This document shows, piece after piece, positions 25,806 to 34,571 of a stretch of 64,000 nt of DNA; within the stretch, counting starts at the first letter, position 1; each line of letters opens with the position of its first letter. The stretch is from Acidomonas methanolica (lineage in GTDB: Bacteria; Pseudomonadota; Alphaproteobacteria; Acetobacterales; Acetobacteraceae): the NCBI RefSeq assembly GCF_004346035.1, contig NZ_SLZN01000010.1:43185-107184 (forward strand). Reading direction: 5' to 3'. The notes below the pieces were generated by a model. The model worked only from the letters and a program-made list of their open reading frames with translations, searched no databases and was not told where the DNA came from. The position numbers were made by a program, and so were the translations under genes.

Positions 25806-27686
25806 ATGGAAGCGAACAAGGGAACGCCGCGCGTTCTGCTCGTGGAAGGGTCGGACGTTCAGGCGATCCAGCTTCAGCGGATGCTGACGGAGAATGACTT
25901 CGTCGTGCAGCGGGTCGGGAGCGGCGAAGCGGCGCTCGCGACCCTCGAGGAGGCGCTGCCCGATCTTGTGGTCTCCGACTATCACCTGCCCGGCATGACC
26001 GGCGGGCAGATGGCGCGGCAATTCCGCATGAACACCAGCACGCGCTCCATTCCCGTGCTGATGCTGACCGAGGACGTCGCTCCGGGCCTCGAGCGCGAGG
26101 GGCTGGAAAGCGGGGCGGACGCCTATATTTCGAAATCGGCCCATCCCGATCTGCTGGTGCTGCGCATTCGCGCGTTGTTGCGGGAAGGCTCGACCCTGTC
26201 CTCCGACGAGGATGCCGGGCGCTTCCGCCGCGCGCGGATCGTCATTGTGACGGGGCCGCGTGACGACGATGATGAGAATGACGAACAATGGGCCGCCTGC
26301 CATGGCTGGGAGCGCGATTCCGAGGGGGCATCCCTCGGCGAGATGCTCTGGCGTGACGGCCATACGGTGACGACCGTCGCCGGGTCGGGCGAACTCGTGC
26401 AGGGGGGGTGGCTGGGCGGCGAGGACGGTCCGGATTGTCTCGTGCTCGATCTGACCTCGGCGCGGCTCGACGGCGTGGGCTTCTGCCGACGGCTGGATGC
26501 GCGGCGGCAGGATGTGGTCGATGCGGGCGGCTCGCCGTTCCGCATTCTGGGGATCGTCGATGCGGACCGTTTCCGGCGACGTTCGGCGGCGGATCTGTTC
26601 GACGCCGGGATCGACGATCTGGTGCCGAGCGATATCGGGCCGGACGTGCTGGCGCTGCGTATTCGTGTCATGGTGCGCCGCAAGCTCGCGCAGGACGAGG
26701 TGCGGCGGCAGGAAATCAAGCGGCAGGTGCGCGAGGTCGCCTTGCAGACGGCGCAGAGCGAGGCGCGGGCGATCGCCGCCAAGGCCAAGATGGCCGAGGC
26801 GCTGGCCCATGCGAACGCGGAACTCGCCGAGGCCAATGCCCGGCTGCTGGATACGCAGGCCAAACTGGTGCAGACCGCCAAGATGGCGTCGCTGGGCGAG
26901 CTCGTGGCCGGCATCGCGCATGAGATCAACAATCCGCTGGCCTTCACTCTCGCGCATGAGGAGACCGTCGCCCGGGCTCTGGGCGAGCTCTGCACGCTCG
27001 ACGAATCGTCCGACGACTCGGCGGAAGCCTTGGTGAGGCGCGCGATACTGCTCGACAAATGCAGCAAACGCATCGGGTCCATGCGGCTCGGTCTGCAACG
27101 CATCCAGAATCTCGTGCTCAGCCTGCGGCGGTTTTCGCGGCTGGACGAAAGCGCCTTCCAGGATGTGGACATCGTCGAGACGATCGACACGGCACTGGCG
27201 CTGCTCGCGCATAAATTCGGGCAGGAGATCACGGTGGAACGCCATCTCGGCGCGCCACGGATGCTCGTCTGCCAGCCCGCGCTCGTGCATCAGGTCGTCA
27301 TGAACATCGTCAGCAACGCGGCGGACGCCATTCGCGGCGACCGGCAGGGCGAGAAGGAAGCTCTGCCGGGGCGTATAGTGATCGAGACCGCGCTGGTTCA
27401 GGACGATCAGGGCTCGTTCTACGTTCTGAGCATTGCCGATGACGGTCCGGGCATTCCGCCCGAAATCCGCGCCCGCGTCTTCGAACCGTTTTTCACGACC
27501 AAGCCGGTCGGCGCGGGCACGGGACTCGGCCTGGCGATTGCATATGGCGTGATCGAGGCGCATGGAGGCAGCATCGAGATCCGTGACGCGTGGCTCCCCG
27601 GCGGCCATGGGCCGGGGGCGCGCTTCACCCTTTCGATCCCCGTCCGTATGACGATGACGGGACCAGTGACAATCGGACGCCAGTGA
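25806..27686 (+). CDS. Receiver-linked sensor histidine kinase
   Basis: A soluble kinase of 626 aa with no transmembrane helix. Residues about 8-125 form a receiver domain (phospho-acceptor Asp in LVVSDYHLPGMTG, Lys in YISKSA). A second, less typical receiver-like domain follows (about 140-300, with CLVLDLTSARLDG). A coiled coil at about 300-365 leads to the HisKA domain with the H-box AGIAHEINNPLAF near residue 370, then a HATPase domain (N-box NIVSNAADA, then DDGPGIP and GTGLGLAI). Input therefore arrives as phosphorylation of its own receivers rather than by direct ligand sensing; that is inference. It is 16 bases before a second kinase gene, so the two probably form a phosphorelay. Confidence 0.9.
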   Translation: MEANKGTPRVLLVEGSDVQAIQLQRMLTENDFVVQRVGSGEAALATLEEALPDLVVSDYHLPGMTGGQMARQFRMNTSTRSIPVLMLTEDVAPGLEREGLESGADAYISKSAHPDLLVLRIRALLREGSTLSSDEDAGRFRRARIVIVTGPRDDDDENDEQWAACHGWERDSEGASLGEMLWRDGHTVTTVAGSGELVQGGWLGGEDGPDCLVLDLTSARLDGVGFCRRLDARRQDVVDAGGSPFRILGIVDADRFRRRSAADLFDAGIDDLVPSDIGPDVLALRIRVMVRRKLAQDEVRRQEIKRQVREVALQTAQSEARAIAAKAKMAEALAHANAELAEANARLLDTQAKLVQTAKMASLGELVAGIAHEINNPLAFTLAHEETVARALGELCTLDESSDDSAEALVRRAILLDKCSKRIGSMRLGLQRIQNLVLSLRRFSRLDESAFQDVDIVETIDTALALLAHKFGQEITVERHLGAPRMLVCQPALVHQVVMNIVSNAADAIRGDRQGEKEALPGRIVIETALVQDDQGSFYVLSIADDGPGIPPEIRARVFEPFFTTKPVGAGTGLGLAIAYGVIEAHGGSIEIRDAWLPGGHGPGARFTLSIPVRMTMTGPVTIGRQ

Positions 27687-27702
27687 CGATCGGACGCACG
27701 TC

Positions 27703-29688
27703 ATGAGAGAGCATTTCGGATACGAGCCCAACGAGCGCAGCCGCATCCTGCTGCTGGATGACGAGGCGGAAATCCTCGTCGCCCTGACCGATTTGCTGGA
27801 GGATGAGTTCGACATCCTCAGTTCGACCGATCCGGTCGAGGCGCTGGAGACGCTGCGCCGGACTCCGGATGTCGCCGTGATCGTCTCCGACCAGCGGATG
27901 CCGGGCATGACGGGAGATCAGTTCCTGCATCAGGCGCGGGCCTTCTCCGATGCGCATGGCATCCTGCTGACGGGATACGCGGATCTCGCCGCCGTGGTGG
28001 CGGCCCTCAATCAGGGGCGTATCCGTTTCTACGCGCACAAGCCCTGGGATTCGGATGCCTTGCGGGCGATGATCCGGGAGGTGGCGTATAATTGCCGGGT
28101 GGAGCGCGCCCTGCTCACCGAACGCGCCCTGTTGCGCGGATTGATGGAGGCATCGCCGCTCGGCCTCAGTTTCAGCGATGCGAACGGTCGGTGCATCCGA
28201 CGGAATATCGGCCCGGAACGGGGAGGCGATGCGCGGGCGACGGTGCATGAGCGCGATCTTTTCCCCCATATCTCGGACGAAACGTATCGGGAGATGTGTC
28301 GCCGCACGGTGGAAAGCGGGCATTACGAGCATCTCTGCGAGATCGAGCGCGGGGGCAGCCGGAGATGGCAGGAATTCATCCGGTCCACCCTGCCCTGGCC
28401 GCGACGTCCCGATGGTGAGATCGTGCCGCCCGCCGAACGCTGGCAGGTTTGCATGGTGCGTGACGTGACCGAGCGCATGGCGCTGGAAACCCGGCTGCGG
28501 CAGGACGACAAGATGCGTGCCCTCGGCACGTTGTCGGGCGGGATCGCGCATGATTTCAACAATCTGTTGACGGCCATCCTCGGGTCGCTGGAGCTTCTGG
28601 CCGATATGGTGCCGCCTGAGGGCGTGATGGCGGCGCGGCTGCTGGAGAACGCCAGCGAAGCCGCCAAACGCGGAACCCTGCTGACGCGCCGGCTGCTGGA
28701 ATTCGGGCGGCCCAAATCCTCCGCCCTGCAACCCGTGGCGGTCGGCCCGCTCATCCGGGGGATGCAGGACCTGCTGGTGCAGAGTCTCAGCCGCCACATG
28801 ACGGAGGACGGGCGGCCGACCGGGCGCTGCACGCTCGATATGTCCGGCGTCGCGGAGAACGGCACGCTGCCGATGGTGATGAGCGATCCCGGCCAACTCG
28901 AAATGGCGCTGCTCAATCTCTGCATCAATGCGCGCGACGCCATGCCGCAGGGTGGGAGCGTCGCCATTTCCTCGCGCGCCGAGCGGGCGGTGCCGGACGG
29001 GCCGGTCAATGTGGTCATCACCGTGGCCGATCAGGGGTGTGGCATGACGGCGGACACGACGGCGCGCATTTTCGAGCCGTTCTTCACCACCAAGGGGATC
29101 GGGAGCGGCACGGGGCTCGGGCTTTCGACGATCTACAGCTTCCTGCGTCGCTGCAACGGCGATGTGCGGGTGGACAGCAGGCCGGGCGAAGGCACGCGCA
29201 TGTCTCTCTGGCTGCCGGTCTGCGAGTCCTGCCGCGCGCTGGACGCCGTGTCGGAGACGGTTCCGAGGGCCGTCCTGCCGCCGTGCCGCATTCTGGTGGT
29301 GGATGACGAGGATTCGGTGCGTCTGGTGACGGAACATTTCCTCCGTCAGGACGGTCATGAGGTCGTCACGGCAAGGGACGGGGCCGAGGCGCTGGCGCTG
29401 GTCGAGAACGGAGAGCGCTTCGATCTCGTCGTGCTGGATCTGATGATGCCGGGCATGAGCGGCCGGGAATGCGGCGAGGCTCTGGCGCGGGTCGCGCCGT
29501 CCCTGCCGGTGCTTTACGTGAGCGGCTATGCCGATCCCGGCAGCCTGCCGGGCGACGCCTTCGTGCTGGACAAGCCCTTCACGCCCCAGACCTTGCGCGC
29601 GGCCCTGGTCGAGACCCTGTCGGCGCCGGGCAGGGGGACACCGCACATGGCCGCCGCATCGTCTCCGGCGCGCATCGGGGCCGGTTGA
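27703..29688 (+). CDS. Hybrid histidine kinase (REC-PAS-HK-REC)
   Basis: A 661-aa soluble hybrid kinase. An N-terminal receiver (about 14-130) has the Asp in [13 protein letters not shown] and a RpfG-like YAHKPWD segment. A PAS-like domain (about 145-265) follows. The HisKA H-box is [16 protein letters not shown] near residue 282, and the HATPase carries [17 protein letters not shown] and [12 protein letters not shown]. The C-terminal receiver (about 525-640) has the Asp in [12 protein letters not shown] and the conserved Lys in VLDKPF. The N-terminal receiver suggests input from another kinase, probably the one encoded just upstream. No DNA-binding output gene lies nearby. The hslVU genes follow, with a gap of about 115 bases. 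Confidence 0.92.
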   Translation: MREHFGYEPNERSRILLLDDEAEILVALTDLLEDEFDILSSTDPVEALETLRRTPDVAVIVSDQRMPGMTGDQFLHQARAFSDAHGILLTGYADLAAVVAALNQGRIRFYAHKPWDSDALRAMIREVAYNCRVERALLTERALLRGLMEASPLGLSFSDANGRCIRRNIGPERGGDARATVHERDLFPHISDETYREMCRRTVESGHYEHLCEIERGGSRRWQEFIRSTLPWPRRPDGEIVPPAERWQVCMVRDVTERMALETRLRQDDKMRALGTLSGGIAHDFNNLLTAILGSLELLADMVPPEGVMAARLLENASEAAKRGTLLTRRLLEFGRPKSSALQPVAVGPLIRGMQDLLVQSLSRHMTEDGRPTGRCTLDMSGVAENGTLPMVMSDPGQLEMALLNLCINARDAMPQGGSVAISSRAERAVPDGPVNVVITVADQGCGMTADTTARIFEPFFTTKGIGSGTGLGLSTIYSFLRRCNGDVRVDSRPGEGTRMSLWLPVCESCRALDAVSETVPRAVLPPCRILVVDDEDSVRLVTEHFLRQDGHEVVTARDGAEALALVENGERFDLVVLDLMMPGMSGRECGEALARVAPSLPVLYVSGYADPGSLPGDAFVLDKPFTPQTLRAALVETLSAPGRGTPHMAAASSPARIGAG

Positions 29689-29766
29689 AACGGACGGGCC
29701 CGGGATAAATCAATGTTCCGGCGGCCTGCGGATCTCCGAAATCTCGAAGACGGGACAGGAAGGCCA

Positions 29767-29794
29767 CTTGCCGAAACCCGGCCGCGACCTATCT
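29767..29794 (+). promoter_or_regulatory. Candidate heat-shock (RpoH-like) promoter of hslVU
   Basis: CTTGCC at 29767-29772 and CTATCT at 29789-29794 are separated by 16 bases. This resembles alphaproteobacterial RpoH promoters (CTTG ... CYTATNT). hslVU is a classic heat-shock operon. If used, transcription would begin very near ATG 29804 and the mRNA would be almost leaderless. Motif match only. Confidence 0.35.
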
Positions 29795-29803
29795 TCCATC
29801 TCC

Positions 29804-30382
29804 ATGAACCTTGTATCGCAAAATCACGACCCGGTCGGCTGGCATGGCACGACCATCCTCTGTGTAAGGCGCGACGGGCAGGTCGCCATGGCCGGGGACG
29901 GTCAGGTGACGCTCGGTCAGACCGTCATCAAGGGCAATGCCCGCAAGGTGCGCCGCATCGGGCCGAAAAACACGATCCTCGCCGGTTTCGCGGGCGCGAC
30001 GGCGGATGCCTTCACCCTGTTGGAGCGGCTGGAAAGCAAGCTCGAACGCTATCCCGACCAACTCGAACGGGCCTGCGTCGAACTGGCCAAGGACTGGCGG
30101 ACGGACCGCTATCTGCGGCGACTGGAGGCCATGATGGCCGTTGCGGACCATGAGCGGTCTTTCACGCTGACCGGCAACGGCGATGTGCTGGAGCCTGAGG
30201 ACGGCATCATCGCCATCGGCTCGGGCGGCAATTACGCGCTTTCCGCCGCGCGAGCCCTCATCGAGGTGCCGGGGCTGACGGCGGAGGAGATCGCGCGGCG
30301 CGCCATGAAGATCGCCGGGGACATCTGCGTTTACACGAACCATGCCCTGCGCGTGGAACTTCTCGGAGCGGAGGCGGTCTGA
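29804..30382 (+). CDS. hslV: ATP-dependent protease subunit HslV (ClpQ)
   Basis: Threonine peptidase of the HslUV proteasome-like complex in the cytoplasm. The short propeptide ends at Gly15 and the mature protein starts with the catalytic Thr16 ([10 protein letters not shown]), followed by [10 protein letters not shown] and the structural [14 protein letters not shown] segment. At 192 aa it is slightly longer than usual. Start choice is open: ATG 29804 gives the standard propeptide but has no ribosome binding site, whereas an in-frame TTG at 29768 has AGGAAGG just upstream and would give 12 more residues. hslU starts at the last base of the hslV stop. Confidence 0.95.
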   Translation: MNLVSQNHDPVGWHGTTILCVRRDGQVAMAGDGQVTLGQTVIKGNARKVRRIGPKNTILAGFAGATADAFTLLERLESKLERYPDQLERACVELAKDWRTDRYLRRLEAMMAVADHERSFTLTGNGDVLEPEDGIIAIGSGGNYALSAARALIEVPGLTAEEIARRAMKIAGDICVYTNHALRVELLGAEAV

Positions 30383-31689
30383 TGGATGTGCCGAATTTCA
30401 CGCCGAGGGAAATCGTCTCGGAACTGGACCGTTTCATCGTCGGGCAGGACGACGCCAAGCGCGCGGTCGCCATCGCGCTGCGCAACCGCTGGCGGCGCGC
30501 GCAGCTGGGCGAGATGATGCGCGAGGAGGTCGTGCCGAAGAACATCCTCATGATCGGCCCCACCGGCTGCGGCAAGACCGAGATCGCGCGCCGTCTGGCG
30601 AAACTCGCGCAATCGCCCTTCCTGAAGGTCGAGGCGACGAAGTTCACCGAGGTCGGTTATGTCGGGCGCGATGTGGAATCCATCGTGCGCGATCTGGTCG
30701 AGGTCTCCATCACCATGCTGCGCGATCTGCGGCGCAAGGACGTGCAGGCGCGCGCCGAGGCGGCGGCGGAAACGCGGCTGGTCGATGCGCTGGTGGGGGA
30801 GACGGCGTCCGCCGACACGAAGTCGAAGTTCCGCCAGATGCTCCGCAAGGGCGAGCTGGAGGACAAGGAGGTCGAGCTTCAGCTTTCGGGCGACGGCGCG
30901 CCGCCGGATCTGTCCGGCATGACGCCCGGCACCGTCATCAATTTCAACGACATGATGAAGGGGCTGATGAACCGCATGCCGCAGCGCAAGCGGCTGACGG
31001 TTGCCGCCGCCCGCGAGATGCTGGCGCGCGAGGAGGCGGACAAGCTGCTGGACACGGATGCGCTGACACGTGAGGCGGTGCAGCACGCGCAGGATCACGG
31101 CATCGTCTTCATCGACGAGATCGACAAGGTCTGCTCCCGCTCGGCCGAGGGCGGATTCCGGGGCGGAGACGTGTCCCGCGACGGGGTGCAGCGCGACCTG
31201 TTGCCGTTGATCGAAGGGACAACGGTTTCGACCAAATACGGGCCGGTGAAGACGGATCATATCCTCTTCATCGCCTCGGGCGCGTTCCACCTCGCCAAGC
31301 CCGCCGATCTGCTGCCGGAACTGCAAGGCCGCCTGCCGATCCGCGTGGAGCTGAACGGGCTCACGCGGCAGGATCTGCGGCGCATCCTCAGCGAGCCGGA
31401 GCATTCGCTTCTGCGTCAGTACGAGGCGCTGATGCGGACGGAGGGGCTGGATCTTTCCTTCACCGAGGACGCCGTGGATGCGCTGGCGGATGTGGCGACG
31501 GACATCAACGAGCGGGTCGAGAACATCGGCGCGCGGCGGCTGGCCACGGTGCTGGAACGGCTGCTGGAGGAGGTGTCCTTCAACGCCTCGGAGCGGGGCG
31601 GCGAGGCGATCACCATCCGGGCCGCCGATGTGCGCGAGAGGGTCGAGCCTCTGGCCCACAAGGGCGATCTGAGCCGGTTCATTCTGTGA
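30382..31689 (+). CDS. hslU: ATP-dependent protease ATPase subunit HslU (ClpY)
   Basis: AAA+ unfoldase that feeds proteins into HslV. Walker A GPTGCGKT is at residues 59-66, Walker B is [11 protein letters not shown], and the pore motif lies in VGRDVE (YVGRD). The insertion (I) domain spans about residues 110-230, and sensor-2 region E-N-I-G-A-R-R-L is near 390. The C-terminus ends in RFIL, fitting the HslU tail that docks into HslV. Length 435 aa is normal. One-base overlap with hslV (TGATG) and four-base overlap with sufE. Confidence 0.97.
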   Translation: MDVPNFTPREIVSELDRFIVGQDDAKRAVAIALRNRWRRAQLGEMMREEVVPKNILMIGPTGCGKTEIARRLAKLAQSPFLKVEATKFTEVGYVGRDVESIVRDLVEVSITMLRDLRRKDVQARAEAAAETRLVDALVGETASADTKSKFRQMLRKGELEDKEVELQLSGDGAPPDLSGMTPGTVINFNDMMKGLMNRMPQRKRLTVAAAREMLAREEADKLLDTDALTREAVQHAQDHGIVFIDEIDKVCSRSAEGGFRGGDVSRDGVQRDLLPLIEGTTVSTKYGPVKTDHILFIASGAFHLAKPADLLPELQGRLPIRVELNGLTRQDLRRILSEPEHSLLRQYEALMRTEGLDLSFTEDAVDALADVATDINERVENIGARRLATVLERLLEEVSFNASERGGEAITIRAADVRERVEPLAHKGDLSRFIL

Positions 31690-32135
31690 GCGCCGCGGTG
31701 ACGGCGGAGGCGGGTTTTGTCCAGCCGAGGGACGAAACCGCGGCGGCGGCGATCGAGGAGATCGGCGCCGAACTCGCCATGTTCGACGACTGGATGGACC
31801 GTTACCAGTATATCATCGAACTGGGACGTTCCCTGCCGGAGTTCCCGTCGGAATGGCGGAATGACGCGCATCGCGTGCCCGGCTGCCAGAGCCAGGTCTG
31901 GCTCGAGGCGCGGGAAGAGGGCGGCAGGATCTTTTTCGCCGGAGCGTCGGACGCGGCGATCGTCTCGGGCCTCGTGGCGTTGCTCATGCGCGTCTATTCG
32001 GGGCGCAGCAGGGAGGAAATCCGCGCGACGAGTCCGGTTTTCCTGCATGAACTGGGGCTGGTGAAGGCGCTCTCCACCAATCGCGGGAACGGCGTCGAGG
32101 CGATGGCCCGCGCCATGATCGCGCGGGCCGGGTAA
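31686..32135 (+). CDS. sufE: SufE-family sulfur acceptor
   Basis: Cysteine desulfurase partner that receives persulfide sulfur from SufS for Fe-S cluster assembly. The acceptor is Cys67 in [11 protein letters not shown], and the helical [17 protein letters not shown] segment before it is typical. At 149 aa it is standard size. The start is GTG 31686, four bases inside hslU. No suf operon is adjacent, so this is a stand-alone copy tied to the heat-shock protease operon, which fits the alphaproteobacterial habit of placing SufE near hslVU or elsewhere outside suf. Confidence 0.93.
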   Translation: MSAAVTAEAGFVQPRDETAAAAIEEIGAELAMFDDWMDRYQYIIELGRSLPEFPSEWRNDAHRVPGCQSQVWLEAREEGGRIFFAGASDAAIVSGLVALLMRVYSGRSREEIRATSPVFLHELGLVKALSTNRGNGVEAMARAMIARAG

Positions 32136-32165
32136 GGACGCCTCGAAACGGCGGAGGTCGAGGGC

Positions 32166-32402
32166 TCAGTTCGGCGTGGCGGGAGCCTTGGTGGGTGCCG
32201 CTTTCGGGGCGGGAGCGCTCTTCGCCGCGTCACATGCGGTGAAACGGCCTTTCTCGTCGCGGCATTTCTTGGGCGCGGGGGCCTCGCATTTGGTGAAGCG
32301 GCCCTTGCCGTCGCGGCAGGGCGCCTTGGCATGGGCCAGGGGGGCGAGAGGGGAGAGCGTGAGGCCGAAAGCAAGCGCGGCGAGAGCGAATTTACGGATC
32401 AT
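32166..32402 (-). CDS. Tiny secreted CRDxKGRFTxC-repeat protein
   Basis: A 78-aa precursor with a textbook signal peptide (MIRKFALAALAFGLTLSPLA, cut near AHA-K). The mature 50 residues contain two copies of the motif C-R-D-x-K-G-R-F-T-x-C, each with a pair of Cys nine residues apart, then a Lys/Ala/Pro-rich tail. Similar small exported proteins with C-K/R-D-x-K-G-K/R-F-x-x-C repeats are common in alphaproteobacteria; no function is known to me. The Cys pairs could form disulfide loops or bind metal. It converges on sufE with 30 bases between the stops. Confidence 0.75.
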   Translation of the reverse strand: MIRKFALAALAFGLTLSPLAPLAHAKAPCRDGKGRFTKCEAPAPKKCRDEKGRFTACDAAKSAPAPKAAPTKAPATPN

Positions 32403-32500
32403 GACGATGCACTCCTCAGTGCGTCTGGAAACCGTGAGCGCGTTCCGGCGATGCGGCGGTCCGGGCTTTCGGCGGATTCATGCTTACCTATGAATCAAGG

Positions 32501-32529
32501 AAAAAAAAGGTCCGCCGGATGGCGGAACC
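32501..32529 (-). terminator. Intrinsic terminator on the minus strand without an obvious gene
   Basis: Read on the minus strand, a stem of eight base pairs with one bulged A (arms 32521-32529 and 32509-32516, 4-base loop) is followed by eight T residues. No protein gene on the minus strand ends here, so it may end a small RNA made from about 32530-32750, or act as an attenuator before the small secreted protein. Confidence 0.55.
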
Positions 32530-32712
32530 GGCATAATTTTTCGCGTCGCGCCGCGTCCCGGCGCGGGTAAAATCCCGGCCCTCCGCAAAAGACGCTTGAG
32601 CGCGGGGGCGAGTTCGTCTAAAGCCGCCGCTTCATCGCGCGAGTCCGGGCCTGTAGGGCATGCCCGGCCGCGCGCCGTGCGGAGGCGGACATGCCGGCCC
32701 CACACGGCATCG

Positions 32713-32734
32713 GGCGTCCCGCTTGCCGGACGCC
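32713..32734 (+). promoter_or_regulatory. Leader hairpin upstream of rpmI-rplT
   Basis: GGCGTCC and GGACGCC form a perfect 7-bp stem with an 8-base loop, ending 23 bases before the rpmI start. L20 represses its own operon through leader structures in several bacteria; whether this hairpin does so is inference. Confidence 0.3.
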
Positions 32735-32757
32735 GTATCGAGGACAGGAGGACCGAA

Positions 32758-32961
32758 ATGCCCAAGATGAAGACCAAGTCGTCGGTCAAGAAGCGGTTCA
32801 AGATCACCGCGACCGGCAAGGTGTTGTGCGGCCCGGGCAACAAGCGCCACGGCCTCATCAACCGCCCGCAGAAGATGAAGCGCACGAATCGCGGCCCGCA
32901 GACCATGACGGACATGGATGCGAAGACCGTGAAGCAGTGGGCCCCCTACGGGCTGGCGTGA
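32758..32961 (+). CDS. rpmI: 50S ribosomal protein L35
   Basis: A 67-aa ribosomal protein. The start [15 protein letters not shown], the T-G-K-V-L-C-G segment and the H-G-L-I-N-R pattern are those of L35, and the strongly basic composition fits. The ribosome binding site AGGAGG stands six bases before ATG 32758. It is followed 11 bases later by rplT, the usual order. Here the pair is not preceded by infC. Confidence 0.98.
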   Translation: MPKMKTKSSVKKRFKITATGKVLCGPGNKRHGLINRPQKMKRTNRGPQTMTDMDAKTVKQWAPYGLA

Positions 32962-32972
32962 GGAGATAGGCA

Positions 32973-33344
32973 ATGGCACGAGTCAAGCGCGGCGTCACCA
33001 CCCACGCCCGTCACAAGAAGGTTCTGGATCTGGCCAAGGGTTATCGCGGCCGGTCCTCGACGAATTACCGCATCGCGCTGGAGCGCGTCGAGAAGGCGCT
33101 GCGCTATGCGTATCGCGATCGCCGCAACAAGAAGCGCGACTTCCGCGCCCTGTGGATTCAGCGCATCAACGCCGCCGTGCGTGAGCACGGGCTGACCTAC
33201 AGCAAGTTCATCAATGGTCTCTCCAAGGCCGGCATCGAGATCGACCGCAAGGTCCTCGCCGCCATCGCCTATGACGACGCCGCCACGTTCGGCGAGATCG
33301 TCAAGGCCGCCCGCGAGGCGCTGGACGCCGCTCCGGCCGTCTGA
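32973..33344 (+). CDS. rplT: 50S ribosomal protein L20
   Basis: A 123-aa ribosomal protein that binds 23S rRNA early in assembly and, in several bacteria, represses its own operon. It shows the N-terminal [15 protein letters not shown] and the L-A-K-G-Y-R-G-R pattern, then [11 protein letters not shown] and L-W-I-Q-R-I-N-A. The ribosome binding site GAGGAGA precedes ATG 32973. A strong terminator follows about 63 bases after the stop, separating it from pheS. Confidence 0.98.
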   Translation: MARVKRGVTTHARHKKVLDLAKGYRGRSSTNYRIALERVEKALRYAYRDRRNKKRDFRALWIQRINAAVREHGLTYSKFINGLSKAGIEIDRKVLAAIAYDDAATFGEIVKAAREALDAAPAV

Positions 33345-33406
33345 GCGCCGGTCGCGCGAGGGCGAAAACTTTTCCCTGCCGGTCGCGGCGGGGGTTTGAT
33401 AGGAAG

Positions 33407-33444
33407 CGGGCCGTCCTGTATCAGGACGGCCCGTTTTCTTTTTT
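33407..33444 (+). terminator. Strong intrinsic terminator after rplT
   Basis: A perfect 12-bp stem (33407-33418 with 33422-33433, loop TAT) is followed by TTTTCTTTTTT at 33434-33444. It ends the rpmI-rplT transcript. It also lies about 50 bases before pheS, so it could be an attenuator of pheST; I see no Phe-rich leader peptide upstream, which argues for plain termination. Confidence 0.9.
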
Positions 33445-33495
33445 CGGCGTTGATGCGTCAGGGGACGGCAGGTCTGTGAGCAGGGAGCAGGGGTG

Positions 33496-34566
33496 ATGAG
33501 CGACGATCTTGACGGTTTGCGCGAGGAGACGCTGGCGGCCTTGCGCGGGGCGCAGGATCATGCGGCCTGGGATGCCGTGCGAGTCGGCACGCTGGGCAAA
33601 TCGGGCAGGCTGACGCTTCTGCTGAAGGAACTCGGGCGGATGGACCCCGAGACGCGCCGCCAGCGCGGCCAGGCGCTGAATCGCCTGCGTGACGAACTGA
33701 CCGCCGCCGTCGAACGGCGCGGGGAGGAGATCGCCGCCGCCGCGCTCGACGCCCGGCTGCACGCCGAGCGCGTGGACGTGACCATGCCGCCGCCGCAGAC
33801 GGAGTCGGGGCTGCTACACCCGATCATGCGCACGATCGACGAGATGACGGCGATCTTCGGCGCGATGGGCTTCTCCGTCGCCGAGGGGCCGGATATCGAG
33901 AGCCAATGGCATAATTTCTCCGCGCTGAACACGCCGGACCATCACCCCGCGCGCACGGAGCACGACACGTTCTACCTTCCGCCTGCCGTCGAAAGCGGGC
34001 CGGAGCGCGTGCTGCGCACGCAGACCTCCGGCGTGCAGATCCGTACGATGCTGACGCGTGAACCGCCCTTCCGCATCATCGCGCCCGGCCGCACCTATCG
34101 CGCCGACCACGATGCCACCCATTCGCCGATGTTCCATCAATGCGAGGGGCTGGTGATCGAGAAAGGCGTCACGCTCGGCCATCTCAAGGGCTGCCTGATC
34201 GAATTCCTGCGCGCATTCTTCGGCAAGCCCCAGCTTCCGGTGCGGTTCCGCGCTTCCTATTTCCCCTTCACCGAACCCTCGATGGAAGTCGATATCGGCT
34301 GGTCCCGCCAGACGGGCGAGATCGGCGGCGGCATGGACTGGCTGGAAGTGCTGGGGTCCGGCATGGTGCATCCGCGGGTGCTGGCCAATTGCGGGCTGGA
34401 CCCGGCGGAGTGGCAGGGCTTCGCCTTCGGGATGGGGATCGAGCGCCTGACCATGCTCAAGCACGGCATTCCGGATTTGCGCTCCTTCTATGAGAGCGAC
34501 CTGCGCTGGCTGCGTCATTACGGCTTCCCGGCGCTCTCCGCCGTCAGCCTCGCGGAAGGAGTCTGA
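33496..34566 (+). CDS. pheS: Phenylalanyl-tRNA synthetase alpha subunit
   Basis: Catalytic subunit of class II PheRS. An N-terminal coiled coil (about 1-95) is followed by the core with motif 2 (FRIIAPGRTYRADHDATHSP) and motif 3 (GFAFGMGIERLTML). The E-G-P-D-I-E-S-Q-W-H-N-F segment near 130 is typical. Start is ATG 33496 with GGGAG eight bases upstream; a GTG directly before it is possible. Length about 356 aa is normal. pheT follows five bases after the stop. Confidence 0.97.
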   Translation: MSDDLDGLREETLAALRGAQDHAAWDAVRVGTLGKSGRLTLLLKELGRMDPETRRQRGQALNRLRDELTAAVERRGEEIAAAALDARLHAERVDVTMPPPQTESGLLHPIMRTIDEMTAIFGAMGFSVAEGPDIESQWHNFSALNTPDHHPARTEHDTFYLPPAVESGPERVLRTQTSGVQIRTMLTREPPFRIIAPGRTYRADHDATHSPMFHQCEGLVIEKGVTLGHLKGCLIEFLRAFFGKPQLPVRFRASYFPFTEPSMEVDIGWSRQTGEIGGGMDWLEVLGSGMVHPRVLANCGLDPAEWQGFAFGMGIERLTMLKHGIPDLRSFYESDLRWLRHYGFPALSAVSLAEGV

Positions 34567-34571
34567 CTCCC

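Larger units (their letters stand above)
32403..32757 (+). other. Non-coding interval before rpmI
   Basis: About 355 bases without a convincing gene. It holds a minus-strand terminator (32501-32529), a candidate leader hairpin (32713-32734), and the putative promoters of rpmI (plus strand) and of the small secreted protein (minus strand), which I cannot place exactly. infC, which precedes rpmI in many bacteria, is absent here. Confidence 0.6.

Noticed and set aside
25743..29646. Two long minus-strand frames opposite the kinase genes
   Set aside because: Both are antisense of clear kinase and receiver domains; high-GC third positions keep the frame open.
33345..33492. A Phe-rich leader peptide for pheST attenuation
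   Set aside because: Translations of the short frames before the terminator contain at most one Phe and no ribosome binding site.
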